40,943 nt of DNA from Leptolyngbyaceae cyanobacterium T60_A2020_046 (lineage in GTDB: Bacteria > Cyanobacteriota > Cyanobacteriia > Phormidesmidales > Phormidesmidaceae): NCBI GenBank assembly GCA_015272155.1, contig JACYME010000072.1, forward strand, positions 1 to 40,943, read 5' to 3'. The notes under the pieces are model-generated. The model was not told where the DNA came from. It ran no database searches and was given only the letters and a program-made list of their open reading frames with translations. This document shows, piece by piece, positions 24,656 through 33,660 of the stretch (position 1 is the stretch's first letter; every line of letters starts with the position of its first letter). The position numbers and the translations under genes are program-made.

Positions 24656-25531
24656 ATGACAGCACAGGCAAAAATCGGCATTATCGGCGGCAGTGGCCTC
24701 TACAAAATGGAGGCCCTCACCGACGTTGAAGAAATCCAAATCGAGACGCCCTTTGGAGATCCGTCCGATGCGCTGATCCTCGGCACCCTAGACGGCACGC
24801 GCGTCGCCTTTCTGGCTCGCCACGGACGCAATCATACCTATATGCCCTCAGAGGTTCCCTTCCGTGCCAATGTGTACGCGATGAAAGCGATCGGGGTGGA
24901 ATACTTGATTTCAGCGTCGGCGGTAGGCTCCCTGCAAGAAGCGGCGAAACCGTTGGATATGGTGGTGCCCAACCAGTTCATCGATCGCACCAAAAATCGA
25001 GCCTCCACCTTCTTTGGCGAGGGCATCGTCGCCCACATTGCCTTTGGCGATCCAGTCTGCCATGCCCTGGCCCAGGTTCTTGCTGATGCGGTAGAAAGCC
25101 TCGATCTCGATGGCACTACCTTGCATCGCGGGGGCACCTACGTCTGTATGGAAGGGCCGGCCTTCTCAACCCGGGCTGAGTCGAATCTCTATCGCAGTTG
25201 GGGAGCTACGGTCATCGGCATGACCAACCTCCCCGAGGCCAAACTCGCCCGCGAAGCGGAAATGGCCTACGCGACCCTTGCAATGGTGACGGACTATGAC
25301 TGCTGGCACACCGATCACGACAACGTCACCGTGGAAATGGTGATCGGCAACTTGATGAAAAATGCCGCCAACGCCCAGCGCGTCATTCGCGAAGTGGTGA
25401 AACGGCTGACCCTTGATCCGCCAGATTCCGAGGCGCACTCGGCACTGAAATATGCCGTCATCACTCCCCTCGACAAAGCTCCTCCAGCCACCCTGGAAAA
25501 GCTCAAGCTCCTGCTGGGCAAGTATCTCTAG
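24656..25531 (+). CDS. mtnP: S-methyl-5'-thioadenosine phosphorylase
   Basis: The 291-residue enzyme splits methylthioadenosine with phosphate into adenine and methylthioribose-1-phosphate, recycling methionine and purine. Diagnostic motifs are GIIGGSGLY (phosphate loop), [60 protein letters not shown] and the substrate-binding TDYDCWH. It belongs to the PNP/MTAP family II, with the length expected. It is close behind the Tab2-type gene on the same strand, possibly by chance. A strong bidirectional terminator separates it from convergent crtR. Confidence 0.95.
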   Translation: MTAQAKIGIIGGSGLYKMEALTDVEEIQIETPFGDPSDALILGTLDGTRVAFLARHGRNHTYMPSEVPFRANVYAMKAIGVEYLISASAVGSLQEAAKPLDMVVPNQFIDRTKNRASTFFGEGIVAHIAFGDPVCHALAQVLADAVESLDLDGTTLHRGGTYVCMEGPAFSTRAESNLYRSWGATVIGMTNLPEAKLAREAEMAYATLAMVTDYDCWHTDHDNVTVEMVIGNLMKNAANAQRVIREVVKRLTLDPPDSEAHSALKYAVITPLDKAPPATLEKLKLLLGKYL

Positions 25532-25567
25532 GGGCTGAACTGGGAATAATTCAGCATTGGGTCAGCA

Positions 25568-25605
25568 CAGAAACGCCGCAGGAGGTATCTCCTGCGGCGT
25601 TTCTG
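25568..25605. terminator. Strong bidirectional terminator between mtnP and crtR
   Basis: A perfect 17-bp stem (CAGAAACGCCGCAGGAG and its complement, loop GTAT) has A-rich left and T-rich right flanks inside the stem. It can end transcription from both convergent genes. Confidence 0.85.
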
Positions 25606-25628
25606 TCACTTCTCGCCCATCCGCTGAT

Positions 25629-26537
25629 TTAAGAAGATTTGGAAGACTTTTTTGAATGGAAGCGAATGCCCAGTACCAGATCGTACAGAAATCCCCCCAA
25701 ATCACGACCGCCCTGGAAAATCCCCAGGGATTGCGGAGACCCCTTGGCATCGAGCAAGGGCTTCATCTTTTCGTAGGTGGGCTTGTAGCGATACCAGGGA
25801 ACTGAGGGCCAAAGGTGATGAACCAGATGATAGTTCTGGCCCATGATCAACAGGTTGAGTGCGGCACTCGGATAAACCCGGGCACTCTTCCAGCGATCGC
25901 GCTCCTCAAAGGGGCGATGGGGCAAGTAGTCAAAAAACAGCCCCAAAGCAATACCGACAACCAGCGCTGGGGAAAACCAAAAGTTGAAAATATAGCCGAG
26001 AAAGTCAAGTTTCCAGGCCGCAAAGACCAACACTGCCACAGCAAACCGCCCTAGAAACCACTCCAGCAGTTCCCAATTGCGCCAGAGCCGACGCTGGAAA
26101 AAGTAGATTTCGTGATAAAAGAAGCGAGCCGCAATTAGCCACAGGGGGCCGCCCGTGGAGACAAAATGGTCAGGATCGTTTTCAGGATCGTTCACGTGGG
26201 CGTGATGTTGGAGATGCACCCGCGTAAAGACCGGAAACGAAAAGCCCAAAATCAAAGCGCTGCCGTGCCCTAGGGCCGCATTCACCGTGCGGTTGCGGTG
26301 GGCAGAATTATGGGATGCGTCGTGGATGACTGTACCCGCAAGATGCAGGGAGAGCACATTCATCAAAAAAACGCACCAGCCAGGCCAATCCCAAAGGAAG
26401 TACCCAACGGTGGAGAGACTGATGAGCAAAACCGCTGCGGCAAACATCAGTAAATTGGGACTTAAGCCGCCATCGGCCTTCAAAAACTCAGGGGGAACTG
26501 TCCTCGGGATCGTCAGGGGCTGACCTGCCACCGACAT
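25629..26537 (-). CDS. crtR: Beta-carotene hydroxylase CrtR
   Basis: The 302-residue membrane di-iron enzyme has the fatty-acid-desaturase-like histidine boxes HDASHNSAH (residues 72-80), HLQHHAH (108-114) and NYHLVHHLWP near 232. Several hydrophobic segments flank them. CrtR hydroxylates the beta-rings of carotenes to give zeaxanthin and related carotenoids of cyanobacteria, in the thylakoid or plasma membrane. I choose the ATG at 26537 (MSVAGQPLTIP) since AGGAG lies eight bases upstream; a GTG three codons earlier is possible. The gene converges with mtnP. Confidence 0.93.
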   Translation of the reverse strand: MSVAGQPLTIPRTVPPEFLKADGGLSPNLLMFAAAVLLISLSTVGYFLWDWPGWCVFLMNVLSLHLAGTVIHDASHNSAHRNRTVNAALGHGSALILGFSFPVFTRVHLQHHAHVNDPENDPDHFVSTGGPLWLIAARFFYHEIYFFQRRLWRNWELLEWFLGRFAVAVLVFAAWKLDFLGYIFNFWFSPALVVGIALGLFFDYLPHRPFEERDRWKSARVYPSAALNLLIMGQNYHLVHHLWPSVPWYRYKPTYEKMKPLLDAKGSPQSLGIFQGGRDLGGFLYDLVLGIRFHSKKSSKSS

Positions 26538-26567
26538 ACGCGTCACTCCTTCACTTCTGACTCCGGT

Positions 26568-26596
26568 AGTATACGCTACGCAGACCCAATAATAAA
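26568..26596 (-). promoter_or_regulatory. Candidate crtR promoter
   Basis: On the minus strand TTTATT and TATACT are spaced by 17 bases, with the -10 about 31 bases before the crtR ATG. The -35 match is weak. Confidence 0.3.
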
Positions 26597-27213
26597 GTTT
26601 TGTGACACCCCCTCATATTCTATGAAGTTCTTTAAACGGCACGGGCGCGATCGCGGCAAAATCGTCGAACCATGCATTCGCTTAGGCCGAGCTGTGCTGA
26701 GCGCTAGGTCAAGCCAGACCTGCGCCCGATGTCATACCCTGCTCACAGCAGTGGGGGATGTTTAGCGCGATCGCCAAGGCTGACTGAATTCGCGATCGCC
26801 CAAATCCTGAGTCCGGGTTGAACCCAATAATGGAAAACGCACCCAAGGCACACAGATTCCTGAGAGCCCCCTCGATTCTTAGGGTTAGGATTCCCCCGCG
26901 ATCGGCTCTAGAACAGAGAAATGCGGTAGTCTGTGGAGTACCCTAGGAGCTTGCCCCACGTTCTAGACCTGTGCTCAACCTCAGGCCGCATCCGCAAACG
27001 TGCTACTATCCCTCTTGTTTTATTGAGATTTGCTCGATTGAAATTAGCCTTTAAATCAGCGTTTTAATGCCCCTTGCGCGGTCAGCCTTTAGCCCTCCTG
27101 CGCAGCTTCTCTTAACTCCGTTATCCGTTAAATGGTCGTCGCATTCGAGCCCCGTTTTGCTCGGAGTTGCGGCCCGCCCTACACTGTTCCCATCTTCACC
27201 TGTCTGAGCCGCC
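26597..27213. other. Long intergenic region between crtR and pyk
   Basis: No protein gene was seen. The middle holds a candidate structured RNA (26921-26991). Near the right end TTGAAA (27038-27043) and TTTTAA (27062-27067), 18 bases apart, could be a pyk promoter. Confidence 0.45.
26921..26991 (+). ncRNA. Candidate structured RNA upstream of pyk
   Basis: A long hairpin can be drawn: ATGCGG (26921-26926) with CCGCAT (26986-26991), CTG with CAG, GG with CC, AGTA (26937-26940) with TGCT (26972-26975), and CTAG (26943-26946) with CTAG (26963-26966), around a CUUGCCCC loop. The shape of an elongated, interrupted helix is compatible with a 6S-type RNA, but I cannot confirm homology. It could also be a leader element of pyk, though it lies 220 bp before the start codon. 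Confidence 0.3.
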
Positions 27214-29004
27214 ATGCAACTGCGAAATGCCTTACGGCGTACTAAAATTGTCGCCACAATTGGCCCTGCAACGTCCAACCCAGATGTGCTGCGAGCCTTG
27301 ATTGAAGCAGGGGCAACCACGCTGCGGCTCAACTTTTCCCACGGCACCCACGACGATCACCAGCGCAACATTCGTCTGATTCGCCAGATTTCCTTTGAAC
27401 TCAACCAGCCCGTCGGCATTTTGCAAGACCTGCAAGGGCCCAAAATTCGCCTAGGCCGTTTTGAAGATGGTTCCATCCATCTCAACAAGGGCGACGCCTT
27501 CACCCTCACGAGCCGAGCCGTCCCCGGAAGCCAGGCCATCAGCTCCGTCACCTACGAACCCCTGGCGGATGAGGTGCCTGCGGGTTCCACCATTTTGATC
27601 GATGATGGTCGGGTTGAAATGCGGGTCGAATCCGTTGATACCGAAGCCCGAGACTTGCACTGTCGCGTCACCGTGGGCGGGGTGTTGTCCAATAACAAAG
27701 GCGTCAATTTCCCTGGGGTGTATCTGTCGATCAAAGCCCTGACGGATAAGGATCGGCGTGATCTGATGTTTGGCCTCAATCAGGGAATTGACTGGGTGGC
27801 GCTCAGCTTTGTTCGCAACCCCCAGGATGTGTTGGAAATTAAGGAACTGATTGCCAATGCGGGCAAGCGGGTGCCGGTCATTGTCAAGATCGAAAAACAC
27901 GAAGCGATCGAGCAAATGGACGCCATTCTATCCCTCTCGGATGGGGTGATGGTGGCACGGGGTGATCTGGGGGTTGAACTGCCTGCTGAGGAAGTCCCGA
28001 TTCTGCAAAAGCGGTTGATTGCAACCTCCAACCGTCTCGGTATCCCCGTCATCACGGCCACGCAGATGCTCGACAGCATGGTGAGCAACCCTCGCCCCAC
28101 CCGCGCCGAGGTGTCGGACGTTGCGAACGCGATTTTGGACGGCACCGATGCGGTGATGCTGTCTAACGAAACGGCGGTAGGTAAGTTCCCAGTTGAGGCA
28201 GTGGCCACAATGGCGCGCGTGGCGCTGCGCACTGAGCAAGAAAATCCCTCACGCGATTTTGACGACATGATGGGATCGCCGCGATCAATCCCAAATTCCA
28301 TTAGCCAAGCGGTTGGCAAAATTGCCTCCCAACTCAACGCATCCGCCATTATGACGTTGACGAAAACCGGGGCTACGGCTCGCAACGTCTCCAAGTTCCG
28401 CCCTAGAACTCCCATTTTGGCGGTGACGCCCCATGTGGATGTGGCTCGTCAGCTCCAGTTGGTGTGGGGTGTGAGGCCTCTCCTCGTGCTGGATTTGCCG
28501 TCCACGAGCCAAACCTTTCAAGCTGCAATGAATGTCGCCCAAGAGAAGTCTCTACTGCGAGAAGGGGATCTGGTGGTGATGACGGCGGGCACGCTGCAAG
28601 GGGTGTCGGGTTCGACGGACTTGATCAAGGTTGATTTGGTGACCGCCGTGCTGGGCCGAGGCGTGGGCATTGGAGAAGGCTCGGTGAGTGGACGGGCGCG
28701 CGTTGCTAAGACGGGTCTGGATGTGAGCCACTTTAACCCTGGAGAGATTTTGGTGGTGCCGAGCACCAGTGCAGATTTTGTGGATGCGATTCGTCGCGCT
28801 GGCGGCATCATCACGGAGGATGACAGCCTCACGGGGCACGCGGCGGTGATCGGGCTGCGGCTCGGTGTGCCGGTGATTGTGGGCGTCAAAAATGCGACGG
28901 AAATTATCCGAGATGGCACGATTTTGACGCTGGATACGCGGCGCGGGCTGGTGTATTCGGGGGCGCTGGGGGCGGTGAAGGCGGAGACGCCGCTGTCGGT
29001 GTAG
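27214..29004 (+). CDS. pyk: Pyruvate kinase with C-terminal phosphohistidine-type extension
   Basis: The 596-residue enzyme converts phosphoenolpyruvate and ADP into pyruvate and ATP in the last step of glycolysis. The N terminus (RRTKIVATIGPATSNPDVLR) and LNFSHGTHDDH, GILQDLQGPKIRLG, VIVKIEKHEAIEQMDAI, ARGDLGVELPAEEVP and TATQMLDSMVSNPRPTRAEV are classic. After the ~475-residue core comes an extra domain of ~100 residues with GIITEDDSLTGHAAVIGLRL, resembling the mobile phosphohistidine domain of PEP synthases. Such an extension occurs in Bacillus and in one of the cyanobacterial isozymes (Pyk2 type). The spacer before the next gene is 250 bp. Confidence 0.95.
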   Translation: MQLRNALRRTKIVATIGPATSNPDVLRALIEAGATTLRLNFSHGTHDDHQRNIRLIRQISFELNQPVGILQDLQGPKIRLGRFEDGSIHLNKGDAFTLTSRAVPGSQAISSVTYEPLADEVPAGSTILIDDGRVEMRVESVDTEARDLHCRVTVGGVLSNNKGVNFPGVYLSIKALTDKDRRDLMFGLNQGIDWVALSFVRNPQDVLEIKELIANAGKRVPVIVKIEKHEAIEQMDAILSLSDGVMVARGDLGVELPAEEVPILQKRLIATSNRLGIPVITATQMLDSMVSNPRPTRAEVSDVANAILDGTDAVMLSNETAVGKFPVEAVATMARVALRTEQENPSRDFDDMMGSPRSIPNSISQAVGKIASQLNASAIMTLTKTGATARNVSKFRPRTPILAVTPHVDVARQLQLVWGVRPLLVLDLPSTSQTFQAAMNVAQEKSLLREGDLVVMTAGTLQGVSGSTDLIKVDLVTAVLGRGVGIGEGSVSGRARVAKTGLDVSHFNPGEILVVPSTSADFVDAIRRAGGIITEDDSLTGHAAVIGLRLGVPVIVGVKNATEIIRDGTILTLDTRRGLVYSGALGAVKAETPLSV

Positions 29005-29255
29005 CGTTGTGGTGCTGAATGCTGCTGATTGGGGTTGGGGCGATCGCGGGAGCCTTCTGCCAGATAGGGGTGTGGGTCGGGATTGTATGGCGCGATTCGG
29101 CATCCATTGTGCGGGCAGAAGCTGTGGGTTTTCGATTCTGCGCGATCGCCCGATGGCACATAGTCTTCAGGTCTGCTGGCCGGGGCCGTTGATGACGTGA
29201 TTTCAGAATCCCCTCTAAGATTCAACTACACGGCCTTCACTATGAGTCGATTATT

Positions 29256-31130
29256 TTGGCGAGTTCTGCCTTTGAACTGACCCAACTCACCCTGATTAGT
29301 GGCAAGGGTGGCGTGGGCAAAACGACGTTTTCGTGCGCGATCGCGCTGGATGCGGCGGCCTGTCATCCTGAGGACAGGATTTTGCTGCTGTCTACTGACC
29401 CCGCCCATTCCCTCGGCGATGTGTTGCAGATTGAGGTGGACGACTGCCCGCGATCGCACCCAGTCTACCCGAACCTTAGCGTGCGTGCCCTGGACGCGGA
29501 ACGTCTCCTGCAAACCTTTCGCGATCGCTATGGCACCGTGCTCGAAACCCTGGTGGAGCGCGGCAGTTTTGTCGAAGACGACGATCTTTCCCCCGTGTGG
29601 GATATGGATTGGCCGGGACTCAATGAACTCATGGGCCTGCTGGAAATTCAGCGTATTCTGCGAGATGGGGAAACCGATCGCGTGGTGGTGGATATGGCCC
29701 CCAGCGGTCATACCCTGAATCTCTTTGGGCTGATGGATTTTCTAGATCGCTTTCTAGCAGCCCTAACGCTCTTTCAAGAAAAACATCGCTACATGGTCAA
29801 GGCGCTGTCAGGACGCTACAGCCCAGATGAGGCGGATCAGTTTTTGGCAGACATGACTGCGGATCTCGCGAGCGGACGGGCGCAACTCCAAGATGCCCAC
29901 CGTACTGCCTGCTGGGTGGTCGCTATCGCGGAACCCCTCAGCGTGCGTGAAACGGAGCGTTTTGTCACCGCTTTGGAAACACTGCACATTCCCCTAGGCG
30001 GCATCCTTGTCAATCATCTGACGGGAACGGCAGGTCAAGGGACACACTTGGCCGCCTTTGCTGCGATCGCCCCCCAGGTACCCCTGCTGGGTCTGCCAGA
30101 ACGACCCCAGGAACCCATCGGCCATCTCGCCCTGGGTCATCTGATGCGAGAACTTCGGCCCATTCGCCATTGGCAATCCGCTACCATTTCTGAACCTACC
30201 GTTGTTTGGCCTGCACCCATTCCTCCAGGATTTGAGGACTTTATCGACGCGGGACGGCGCTTAGTGATCGTGGGTGGCAAGGGCGGCGTCGGTAAAACGA
30301 CCGTAGCCGCAGCGATCGCGACAGGGATGGCCCAGCGCCATCCCCAGGCTCGGGTGCGGGTGATTTCCATTGACCCAGCCCACTCCCTTGGGGACGCCTT
30401 GGAGCGATCGCTCGGTAACGACCCCACCGCGATCGGCCCCAACCTCAGCGCCCAAGAAATTAACGCCGACCAAGTGCTCGATCGCTTTCGGGATGAGTAT
30501 TTGTGGGAACTCGCAGACATGATGGGCGGCGACAGCAACCTGGGCAACCTGCAACTGGCCTATGGCCCAGAGGGCTGGCGACAGATCGTGGCCCAAGCCC
30601 TACCCGGCATTGATGAAATGTTGTCCTTGATCGCCATCATGGAACTGTTAGAGCACGATCAAGAAACCCTGATTGTGCTGGACACTGCGCCCACCGGCCA
30701 TCTGTTACGGTTCCTGCAAATGCCCACCGCGCTGGGGGACTGGCTAGCGTGGATTTTTAAGCTCTGGCTGAAATATCAGGATGTCGTGGGTCGGGTAGAT
30801 CTCATCGCTCGCCTGCGTACGCTGCGCAAGCAAGTGTTAAATGCTCAGAAAAAGCTCACCCAGGCGAGCGAAACAGAATTTATTGGCGTCGTGCAAAATC
30901 AGTCCGCAATTTTGGCGGAGGCCGCGCGCTTGAGTGAAACCCTGTCTCAGATTGGGGTTGCCCAGCGGTTTCTGGTGCATAACCGCTATCAGCGCGGTCG
31001 CGAGTTGCCCGCCAACCGATTTAACCATCAAACCATTGTGCGCCTGCCAACCTTGCCCACAACCGTCAGCCCCCGTCAGCAGGTTGAGGGTGCGGCCCAT
31101 CTCCTTTTTGGCGAGTGTTACAAACCATAA
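29256..31130 (+). CDS. Double-domain ArsA/Get3-like ATPase
   Basis: The 624-residue protein consists of two ArsA-type ATPase domains in tandem (about 8-310 and 325-620). Each has a deviant Walker A (GKGGVGKTT) and a switch I DPAHSLGD, and APSGHTL or APTGHLL marks switch II. Bacterial ArsA powers arsenite efflux; Get3/TRC40 delivers tail-anchored proteins. The three metalloid-binding cysteines of E. coli ArsA and the CxxC of Get3 are not evident, so the role is open. The start is a TTG at 29256, since the P-loop would otherwise be too close to the terminus; no good ribosome site is seen. The ACR3 gene is 28 kb away and not linked. Confidence 0.85.
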   Translation: MASSAFELTQLTLISGKGGVGKTTFSCAIALDAAACHPEDRILLLSTDPAHSLGDVLQIEVDDCPRSHPVYPNLSVRALDAERLLQTFRDRYGTVLETLVERGSFVEDDDLSPVWDMDWPGLNELMGLLEIQRILRDGETDRVVVDMAPSGHTLNLFGLMDFLDRFLAALTLFQEKHRYMVKALSGRYSPDEADQFLADMTADLASGRAQLQDAHRTACWVVAIAEPLSVRETERFVTALETLHIPLGGILVNHLTGTAGQGTHLAAFAAIAPQVPLLGLPERPQEPIGHLALGHLMRELRPIRHWQSATISEPTVVWPAPIPPGFEDFIDAGRRLVIVGGKGGVGKTTVAAAIATGMAQRHPQARVRVISIDPAHSLGDALERSLGNDPTAIGPNLSAQEINADQVLDRFRDEYLWELADMMGGDSNLGNLQLAYGPEGWRQIVAQALPGIDEMLSLIAIMELLEHDQETLIVLDTAPTGHLLRFLQMPTALGDWLAWIFKLWLKYQDVVGRVDLIARLRTLRKQVLNAQKKLTQASETEFIGVVQNQSAILAEAARLSETLSQIGVAQRFLVHNRYQRGRELPANRFNHQTIVRLPTLPTTVSPRQQVEGAAHLLFGECYKP

Positions 31131-31243
31131 CCGCTGCAAACCGTAACGCGTCCCAACCCATCCGGCTCGCCCCAACCCCCTAGACAAAACAGTACGTAAG
31201 AACTACAGTAGAAATGAACTGGTGTAAAGACAACCGTACGCCA

Positions 31244-31621
31244 ATGACTGCCCTTGTAACTGTTTCTGAACCCAACTTGACCTCCTCCGCTTGGTCAACG
31301 GTGCGTTTTCGTCGGGCGCGCGACAAAAAAGGCTGGGCGCTCCTTGGCGTTCCCCAGCCGATCTATCCCGCTGTTGCGGTGCGCTTATTTGAGCTTCAGG
31401 CACGATTGATCAGCCGCCACGAAATGGACGGCTTTACCAGTGTGCTACTTGAAGCTCCATCGACTGTGGCTGCAAAATTAGCCTGTGTGTTTCCAGCGCC
31501 GCCTGGGTGTGAGGTGCTCAAAATCTCAGAAAGTTGCGATCGCATTCTTTCGGGCAAAGCAGCTAACTCTGCCAAAGCGATCGCCCAACGTCCCGATCCG
31601 TCAGATCTTGATACCGCCTAG
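31244..31621 (+). CDS. Conserved cyanobacterial hypothetical protein
   Basis: The 125-residue product (from MTALVTVSEPNLTSSAWSTV) contains RFRRARDKKGWALLGVPQPI and YPAVAVRLFELQARLISRHE. I recognise no domain, but the composition is that of a real folded protein up to about residue 75; the C-terminal part is less certain. The frame begins at an ATG at 31214, but the internal ATG at 31244 seems better because the ten residues before it (MNWCKDNRTP) look random. The gene follows the ArsA-like gene after 113 bp on the same strand and converges with the pentapeptide gene. Confidence 0.6.
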   Translation: MTALVTVSEPNLTSSAWSTVRFRRARDKKGWALLGVPQPIYPAVAVRLFELQARLISRHEMDGFTSVLLEAPSTVAAKLACVFPAPPGCEVLKISESCDRILSGKAANSAKAIAQRPDPSDLDTA

Positions 31622-31659
31622 GCTGTGGCAAAAATCAGGTTAAAACTTATGCGATCGCC

Positions 31660-31962
31660 TCAGGGCAAAATGGTGTGTTGGCACAGCGATTCTTCCAAAT
31701 TGACCCCTGAGAGATCTACATTTGTGAGATTCGCTTGGGTCAGGTTGGTTTTCTTAAGCTTTGCGCCCGTCATCACCGTTGCGGTCAAATTTGCACGGCT
31801 CAAATTTGTGCCCGTAAGATTTGCCTTTGTGAAATTTGCACCGCTAAAATTCGCCCCACTGAGGTTCAAATTTCGCAAATCGGCAGCAATCAGGTTCATA
31901 TTCCGAAAGTCACGTTGCCCCGCCTGATATCGGCTGAGTAATTCCCGAGTATTCATCATCAC
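31660..31962 (-). CDS. Pentapeptide-repeat protein
   Basis: The 100-residue protein contains about twelve tandem A(N/D)LXX repeats (DLRNLNLSGANFSGANFTKA, NLTGTNLSRANLTATVMTGA and so on). These fold into a right-handed quadrilateral beta-helix. The N terminus (NTRELLSRYQAGQRDFRNMN) is the usual short helical cap before the first repeat. Cyanobacteria have dozens of such proteins, mostly without known function. No signal peptide is present. The repeat units also create visible direct repeats in the DNA of this gene. Confidence 0.9.
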   Translation of the reverse strand: MMMNTRELLSRYQAGQRDFRNMNLIAADLRNLNLSGANFSGANFTKANLTGTNLSRANLTATVMTGAKLKKTNLTQANLTNVDLSGVNLEESLCQHTILP

Positions 31963-32197
31963 ATCCTACCCATAGATCAGAACAACCCCCAGAAAGCCAG
32001 GGGCTCTACACGCAATATTCAGTCACAAAACAAATCAGTCACAAAACAAGGTTGACGGAGCGAACTCCCTACCTCCCCGCTCCCGGCCAGGCTGATACAC
32101 ACAGAGCCGGGAAAACCACGCCAAAAAAAACTTTGCCCACCCCAACCACCAAACCTTCAGGTGAAGCAGGACAGCTACCGTACCACAAAACAGAGGG

Positions 32198-32386
32198 CTA
32201 ACTCCGAAATCGCCGCTTTCTCTGCTTGTGTTGGGCAATGAGCTTGCGTTTACGCTTCTCAATTGGCGTTTCAAAATGGCGATTTTTCTTCATATCTGGA
32301 AAGATTCCAGCGCGCGAAACTTTTTGCTTAAATCGCCTTAACGCAGATTCAATATGTTCGCCTTCTCCAAGAATCACTTGGGCCAT
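32198..32386 (-). CDS. rpsU: 30S ribosomal protein bS21
   Basis: The 62-residue product ([60 protein letters not shown]) is ribosomal protein S21 with its very basic C-terminal tail. S21 helps initiation on the small subunit. The frame is open six codons upstream to 32404, but MAQVILGE is the conserved start. It stands alone between the pentapeptide and the phosphatase genes. Confidence 0.95.
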   Translation of the reverse strand: MAQVILGEGEHIESALRRFKQKVSRAGIFPDMKKNRHFETPIEKRKRKLIAQHKQRKRRFRS

Positions 32387-32535
32387 TCGGCACCTTATAA
32401 ACATCAGTGGCTCAAGCCTGGCATTGTGGCTGGTTCTGTTGAGTATCAGCCCAGAAAGAGCAGTGAGTGAAGCCTATACAGCATTTGGGGACGTTGCTTG
32501 CCCCGAGGGCTCACTCCCTTTGGCTTGGTTCCTCC

Positions 32536-33660
32536 CTAGTCTAGTTGAATTTCGAGCAGCGAGAGATCATCGGAGAAACTATTATTCTGAGTGCGCTGAC
32601 TGACCGTGCTCAAAATGTCATCAATCGTACGCTCAATCCGTTGTCCCGCAAGGATTTCGATGAAGTCTTCGAGGGTCATCATCGTGTTGTCCGTTTGCTG
32701 AATTTCGTAAACACCGTCGCTGAAAAGATACAGACGGCTGTTGTGGGGGACGTGACATCGCTGCCATTGGTAGCTCGCCTCTGGCAACATCCCAATCGGT
32801 AAGCCAGAGGTTCTCAGGCGTTCAACGTGGCTGACTTCCCCTGAGACTAAAATGGCTGGCGGGTGCCCTGCACTGGCATAGAGAAGCTGACGGTTAACTC
32901 GGTTGTATACGCCGTACCAAATTGTGAAATATTTTTCGTTTTGATCGTTCATTTGGAAGGTTTCATTCAGAGCCTTTAAAACCTTCTCTGGGCGATAGAA
33001 ATTCACGTCAGGTAAGGACTGCGATCGCAAGACATTGAGCACAGACGTTGACAGCAACGCTGACCCTAACCCGTGTCCTGAGACATCCAGAAGATAGACA
33101 GCTAAGTAGTCAGGATCAAGCCAGTAGTAGTCATAACAATCACCCCCTAGCATGCGTGAGGGGATAAAGCGCGCATGAATGGGTACTTTTTCAGTAATGT
33201 CAGCGGGCAGTAGCGATCGCACGTAAGCCTCGGCCTCGGCCAATTCTAGATCCAGCAAATGCTTTTGCTCATAGAGATCTTGCGTCATGTGCCAAAGGCG
33301 AAGCCCAGCCCGCACCCGGGCCTTAATTTCCACCACATCCAGGGGCAGCGAGAGCACATCATCCACCCCCATCTCCAAAGCCTGGAGACGCGCCTCAGCA
33401 GGTTGATGGGGCAGCATCAGAAAAAAGAGCGTGCTGCTCAGGTGTGGAAGGCTCTTGAAGCGTTGGCAAAGGGCGACGCCATCAGACCTTCCAGAGAGTT
33501 GACCGCTGCAAATAACGATCGCGGGCACTATATCCTGGGCTTTTCTAAAGCCACTTTCGGCCTCAGCCGCCGTCATCACCGCATCAAACTCTGTGCTTAA
33601 AACCGTCGCGATCGCGTGGCAAATCTCAGCATCGGGCTCAATAACCAAAATGTTCGGCAT
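32536..33660 (-). CDS. Pseudo-receiver / SpoIIE (RsbU-type) PP2C phosphatase
   Basis: The 374-residue product has an N-terminal receiver-like domain (1-120), a helical linker (125-155), and a C-terminal PP2C-like SpoIIE domain (about 165-374). The phosphatase domain keeps its metal-binding aspartates in GGDCYDYYWL, LLDVSGHGLGSALLS, LYLFSDGVYE and SFSDDLSLLEI. The receiver has lost the phosphoacceptor (S52 in VICSGQL, where D is expected) and the conserved lysine (LPLD in place of KP), so it cannot work by normal phosphorylation. RsbU-type phosphatases remove phosphate from anti-anti-sigma proteins. The ATG at 33660 is preferred over an upstream TTG. No partner is adjacent. Confidence 0.88.
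   Translation of the reverse strand: MPNILVIEPDAEICHAIATVLSTEFDAVMTAAEAESGFRKAQDIVPAIVICSGQLSGRSDGVALCQRFKSLPHLSSTLFFLMLPHQPAEARLQALEMGVDDVLSLPLDVVEIKARVRAGLRLWHMTQDLYEQKHLLDLELAEAEAYVRSLLPADITEKVPIHARFIPSRMLGGDCYDYYWLDPDYLAVYLLDVSGHGLGSALLSTSVLNVLRSQSLPDVNFYRPEKVLKALNETFQMNDQNEKYFTIWYGVYNRVNRQLLYASAGHPPAILVSGEVSHVERLRTSGLPIGMLPEASYQWQRCHVPHNSRLYLFSDGVYEIQQTDNTMMTLEDFIEILAGQRIERTIDDILSTVSQRTQNNSFSDDLSLLEIQLD

Noticed and set aside
29242-29280. A 12-codon ORF (MSRLFWRVLPLN) overlapping the TTG start of the double ATPase.
   Set aside because: It could be a regulatory leader, but nothing beyond its existence supports this.
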